Origin: a virus
IMG/VR virus record: IMGVR_UViG_3300014325_000030
Coordinates: 1-36,162 of that record
Direction: 5' to 3' (one strand)
DNA: 36,162 nt
Shown here: positions 34,722 through 36,162 of the stretch, one piece after another
Position numbering within the stretch: position 1 is the first letter of the stretch
Layout: each line of letters begins with the position of its first letter
Made by a program: the position numbers and the translations under genes
The notes under the pieces: model-generated
What the model saw: only the letters and a program-made list of their open reading frames with translations
What the model was told of the DNA's origin: nothing
The model's database searches: none

Positions 34722-36148
34722 TACTTCACCACGACCGTGAAGCCGCCGACCTTGATCGCCCCGCTGTCGCCCTGCACGGTCGGATGCGCCGGATCGAACC
34801 CGTGCTTGGTCAGGATCCGCTTCACGTCCGGCGACAGCGCGGAGAACGGATCATCGGCGCCCATCGCCTGGTGAAACTGATAGTCAAGCGACGCCAGCTT
34901 CGACCCCATGACGGGAATCAAGGTCTTGACGTAGCCGGCCAGCTGCGCCGGGGAGTTGGCGCCGTGGATCTTCTCTTTCGCTTCCGCGATGCCGGACACG
35001 GTCGCGCCGCCCTTACTGAGCACGCTCGAGACTTCGCCGGCGAGCGCGTCTTTCAACGTGTCGAAGTTGGTGACACTCGCGCCGCCGAACATCGTCTTGA
35101 CCACGTTGGCCGCTTTGTTGGCCGGCACGAAGCCGCCGTTTTGGAGGTCGTCGGCCAGCGCCGTCAACTGATCGATGTGCCCGATCGCTGTGTTGATGGC
35201 GTTGATCTGCTGGCCCTGGACACCCGTCGTGAAGGCTTTGCGCGTCGGCGCACGGTTGGTGAACTCGTCCGCCTTGTACGCGGGGTTCACCTGGTTGACC
35301 CATTGCGTCAACATCTCGCGGTTACCACCGCGCATCGACGCGACCTTCGTCGGGTCCTCGTCGTAGGCGGCGATTTTCTTCACGGTCGCCCGCCACTGTG
35401 CGGGAATCGTCGCGAGGAAGTCCTCGCCGGTTTTCGCAAAGTCGCCGGGCGGCGGCGGCGCATTGGGGCCGGTGTTGACCGTGATCCGCGGGCGATCGTC
35501 GGCCTGCTGATAGGCCTTCCGAAACTGCTCGATATCCTTCGGCGTCAGTTGGCTGGTCGGCTTCCCTAGCGCCGCGGCGCCGCGCTGCACGTAGTCGGTG
35601 AAGCTGCCGACGTCGGGCGGTTTCGGCGCCTCTTTCGGCGGCCGCATCAGGTCGAGCGCGGTGGACGACTGCGCCTGCGTCGGGCTGTGCGGGTTCGCCG
35701 CATCGGCGGCGAGTTCCGCCTGCGTTTTCGGCGCGTTCTTCTGGGCCGTCGTTTCGTGCGCGTCGATCAGTTCCTTCGCGATGCTGGTGCGCCCGCGCTT
35801 CATCGCTTCGGCCACCGCGGGCTCGAACTTGAACGCCGGCGTCGGCCCGGTCGTATCGAGGCCCGCCGTCATGATCGCGGCGCGGTCCTGGCGCTCCTGC
35901 TCCGCTTGCTGCGTCTTCGTCAGCTCGCGCTGGCCCGCCTGTTCCTGCAACGTCTGATCGCTGGTCGCGCGGGCGTCGGCGTGCCGTTGGAACCCGAGCT
36001 GCTCGGCCTGCCGTGCCTCCTGCAGCCGTTGCACGCGGAGCCGTTCCCGATCGGCGAGGATCTGCGCCGGCACCTGGGCCGCGCCGGCGACCAGGTCGCC
36101 GTAGATCGCGCCCTTGCGCCGGGCACCGAGCCCGGCATTCGCCGCCAT
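34721..36148 (-). CDS. Putative ejection protein, 5' end near window edge
   Basis: The 475-residue protein is helical, Gln/Ala/Lys-rich (LQEQAGQRELTKTQQAEQER), with a middle part holding TPKDIEQFRKAYQQADDRPR and KKIAAYDEDPTKVAS, and a C-terminal domain (DALAGEVSSVLSKGGATVSG, YQFHQAMGADDPFSALSPDV). This composition is usual for phage internal or ejection proteins. The ATG at 36148 abuts GGAG (no spacer), and the frame stays open to the window edge (ATTCTCTCGGAG before it), so the real start may lie outside. Its stop overlaps the next ATG. Confidence 0.55.
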   Translation of the reverse strand: MAANAGLGARRKGAIYGDLVAGAAQVPAQILADRERLRVQRLQEARQAEQLGFQRHADARATSDQTLQEQAGQRELTKTQQAEQERQDRAAIMTAGLDTTGPTPAFKFEPAVAEAMKRGRTSIAKELIDAHETTAQKNAPKTQAELAADAANPHSPTQAQSSTALDLMRPPKEAPKPPDVGSFTDYVQRGAAALGKPTSQLTPKDIEQFRKAYQQADDRPRITVNTGPNAPPPPGDFAKTGEDFLATIPAQWRATVKKIAAYDEDPTKVASMRGGNREMLTQWVNQVNPAYKADEFTNRAPTRKAFTTGVQGQQINAINTAIGHIDQLTALADDLQNGGFVPANKAANVVKTMFGGASVTNFDTLKDALAGEVSSVLSKGGATVSGIAEAKEKIHGANSPAQLAGYVKTLIPVMGSKLASLDYQFHQAMGADDPFSALSPDVKRILTKHGFDPAHPTVQGDSGAIKVGGFTVVVK

Positions 36149-36162
36149 CTCCGAGAGAATGC

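Noticed and set aside
1-36162. Window as a complete circular genome (last and first genes are in frame when ends are joined)
   Set aside because: In-frame joining has a one in three chance. The joined protein would fuse a signal-peptide protein to an ejection-type protein, and tail hub, needle and endolysin genes are missing from the window.

Overview
The window is a GC-rich stretch of a temperate tailed phage with a P22-type (podovirus) head module. Evidence for this is the gene set read leftward from 13.3 kb: terminase small subunit candidate, large terminase, P22-type portal, scaffold, P22-type coat with an inserted I-domain, and a gp4-type tail adaptor. The host is a bacterium whose initiator tRNA (fMet) gene matches the phage attachment site. 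Its taxonomy cannot be read from the sequence beyond 'high-GC'. An intact attP with arm sites on both sides means this copy is the free (circular, concatemeric or packaged) phage form rather than an integrated prophage. Both window ends cut phage genes.

Layout. 1-13.8 kb (minus strand): late operon for packaging, head, tail adaptor and fibre-like proteins, genes mostly overlapping by ATGA or TGATG. 13.8-15.5 kb (plus strand): island of five small accessory genes, one of which belongs to the Acb2/Tad1 hairpin family (anti-CBASS nucleotide sponge). 15.5-20.1 kb (minus): early-type operon of small genes, including a MerR/excisionase-like HTH protein, a J-domain protein and zinc ribbons. 20.1-21.0 kb: replication initiator whose gene contains iterons and an AT-rich tract, the likely origin. 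21.0-21.5 kb is non-coding. 21.5-24.35 kb (minus): more small genes (acidic peptide, membrane peptides, zinc ribbons, HTH regulators) ending with a Cro-like protein. 24.35-24.47 kb: divergent operator region. 24.5-26.1 kb (plus): CI-like repressor and tyrosine integrase. 26.13-26.4 kb: attP. 26.4-29.3 kb: one rightward gene, then a leftward recombination operon (zinc finger protein, OB-like protein, RecB/Cas4-type nuclease, HNH nuclease). 29.25-29.48 kb: a second operator/promoter region with two near-consensus leftward promoters and a divergent HTH regulator. 29.5-31.6 kb (plus): two small genes and a GT87-like membrane glycosyltransferase. 31.4-36.2 kb (minus): candidate ejection proteins, small membrane proteins of a possible lysis region, and an exported PAP2 phosphatase.

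How it works together. The 24.4 kb switch and integrase control lysogeny at tRNA-fMet. The 29.4 kb switch appears to control the recombination operon. The initiator gene carries its own origin. The least ordinary elements are a 22-base palindrome dispersed in about six places, a 27-base AT-rich element shared by the terminase small subunit gene and a tiny gene 10 kb away, the Acb2-like gene, the GT87/PAP2 pair, and genes whose reading frame or start codon does not fit the standard pattern.
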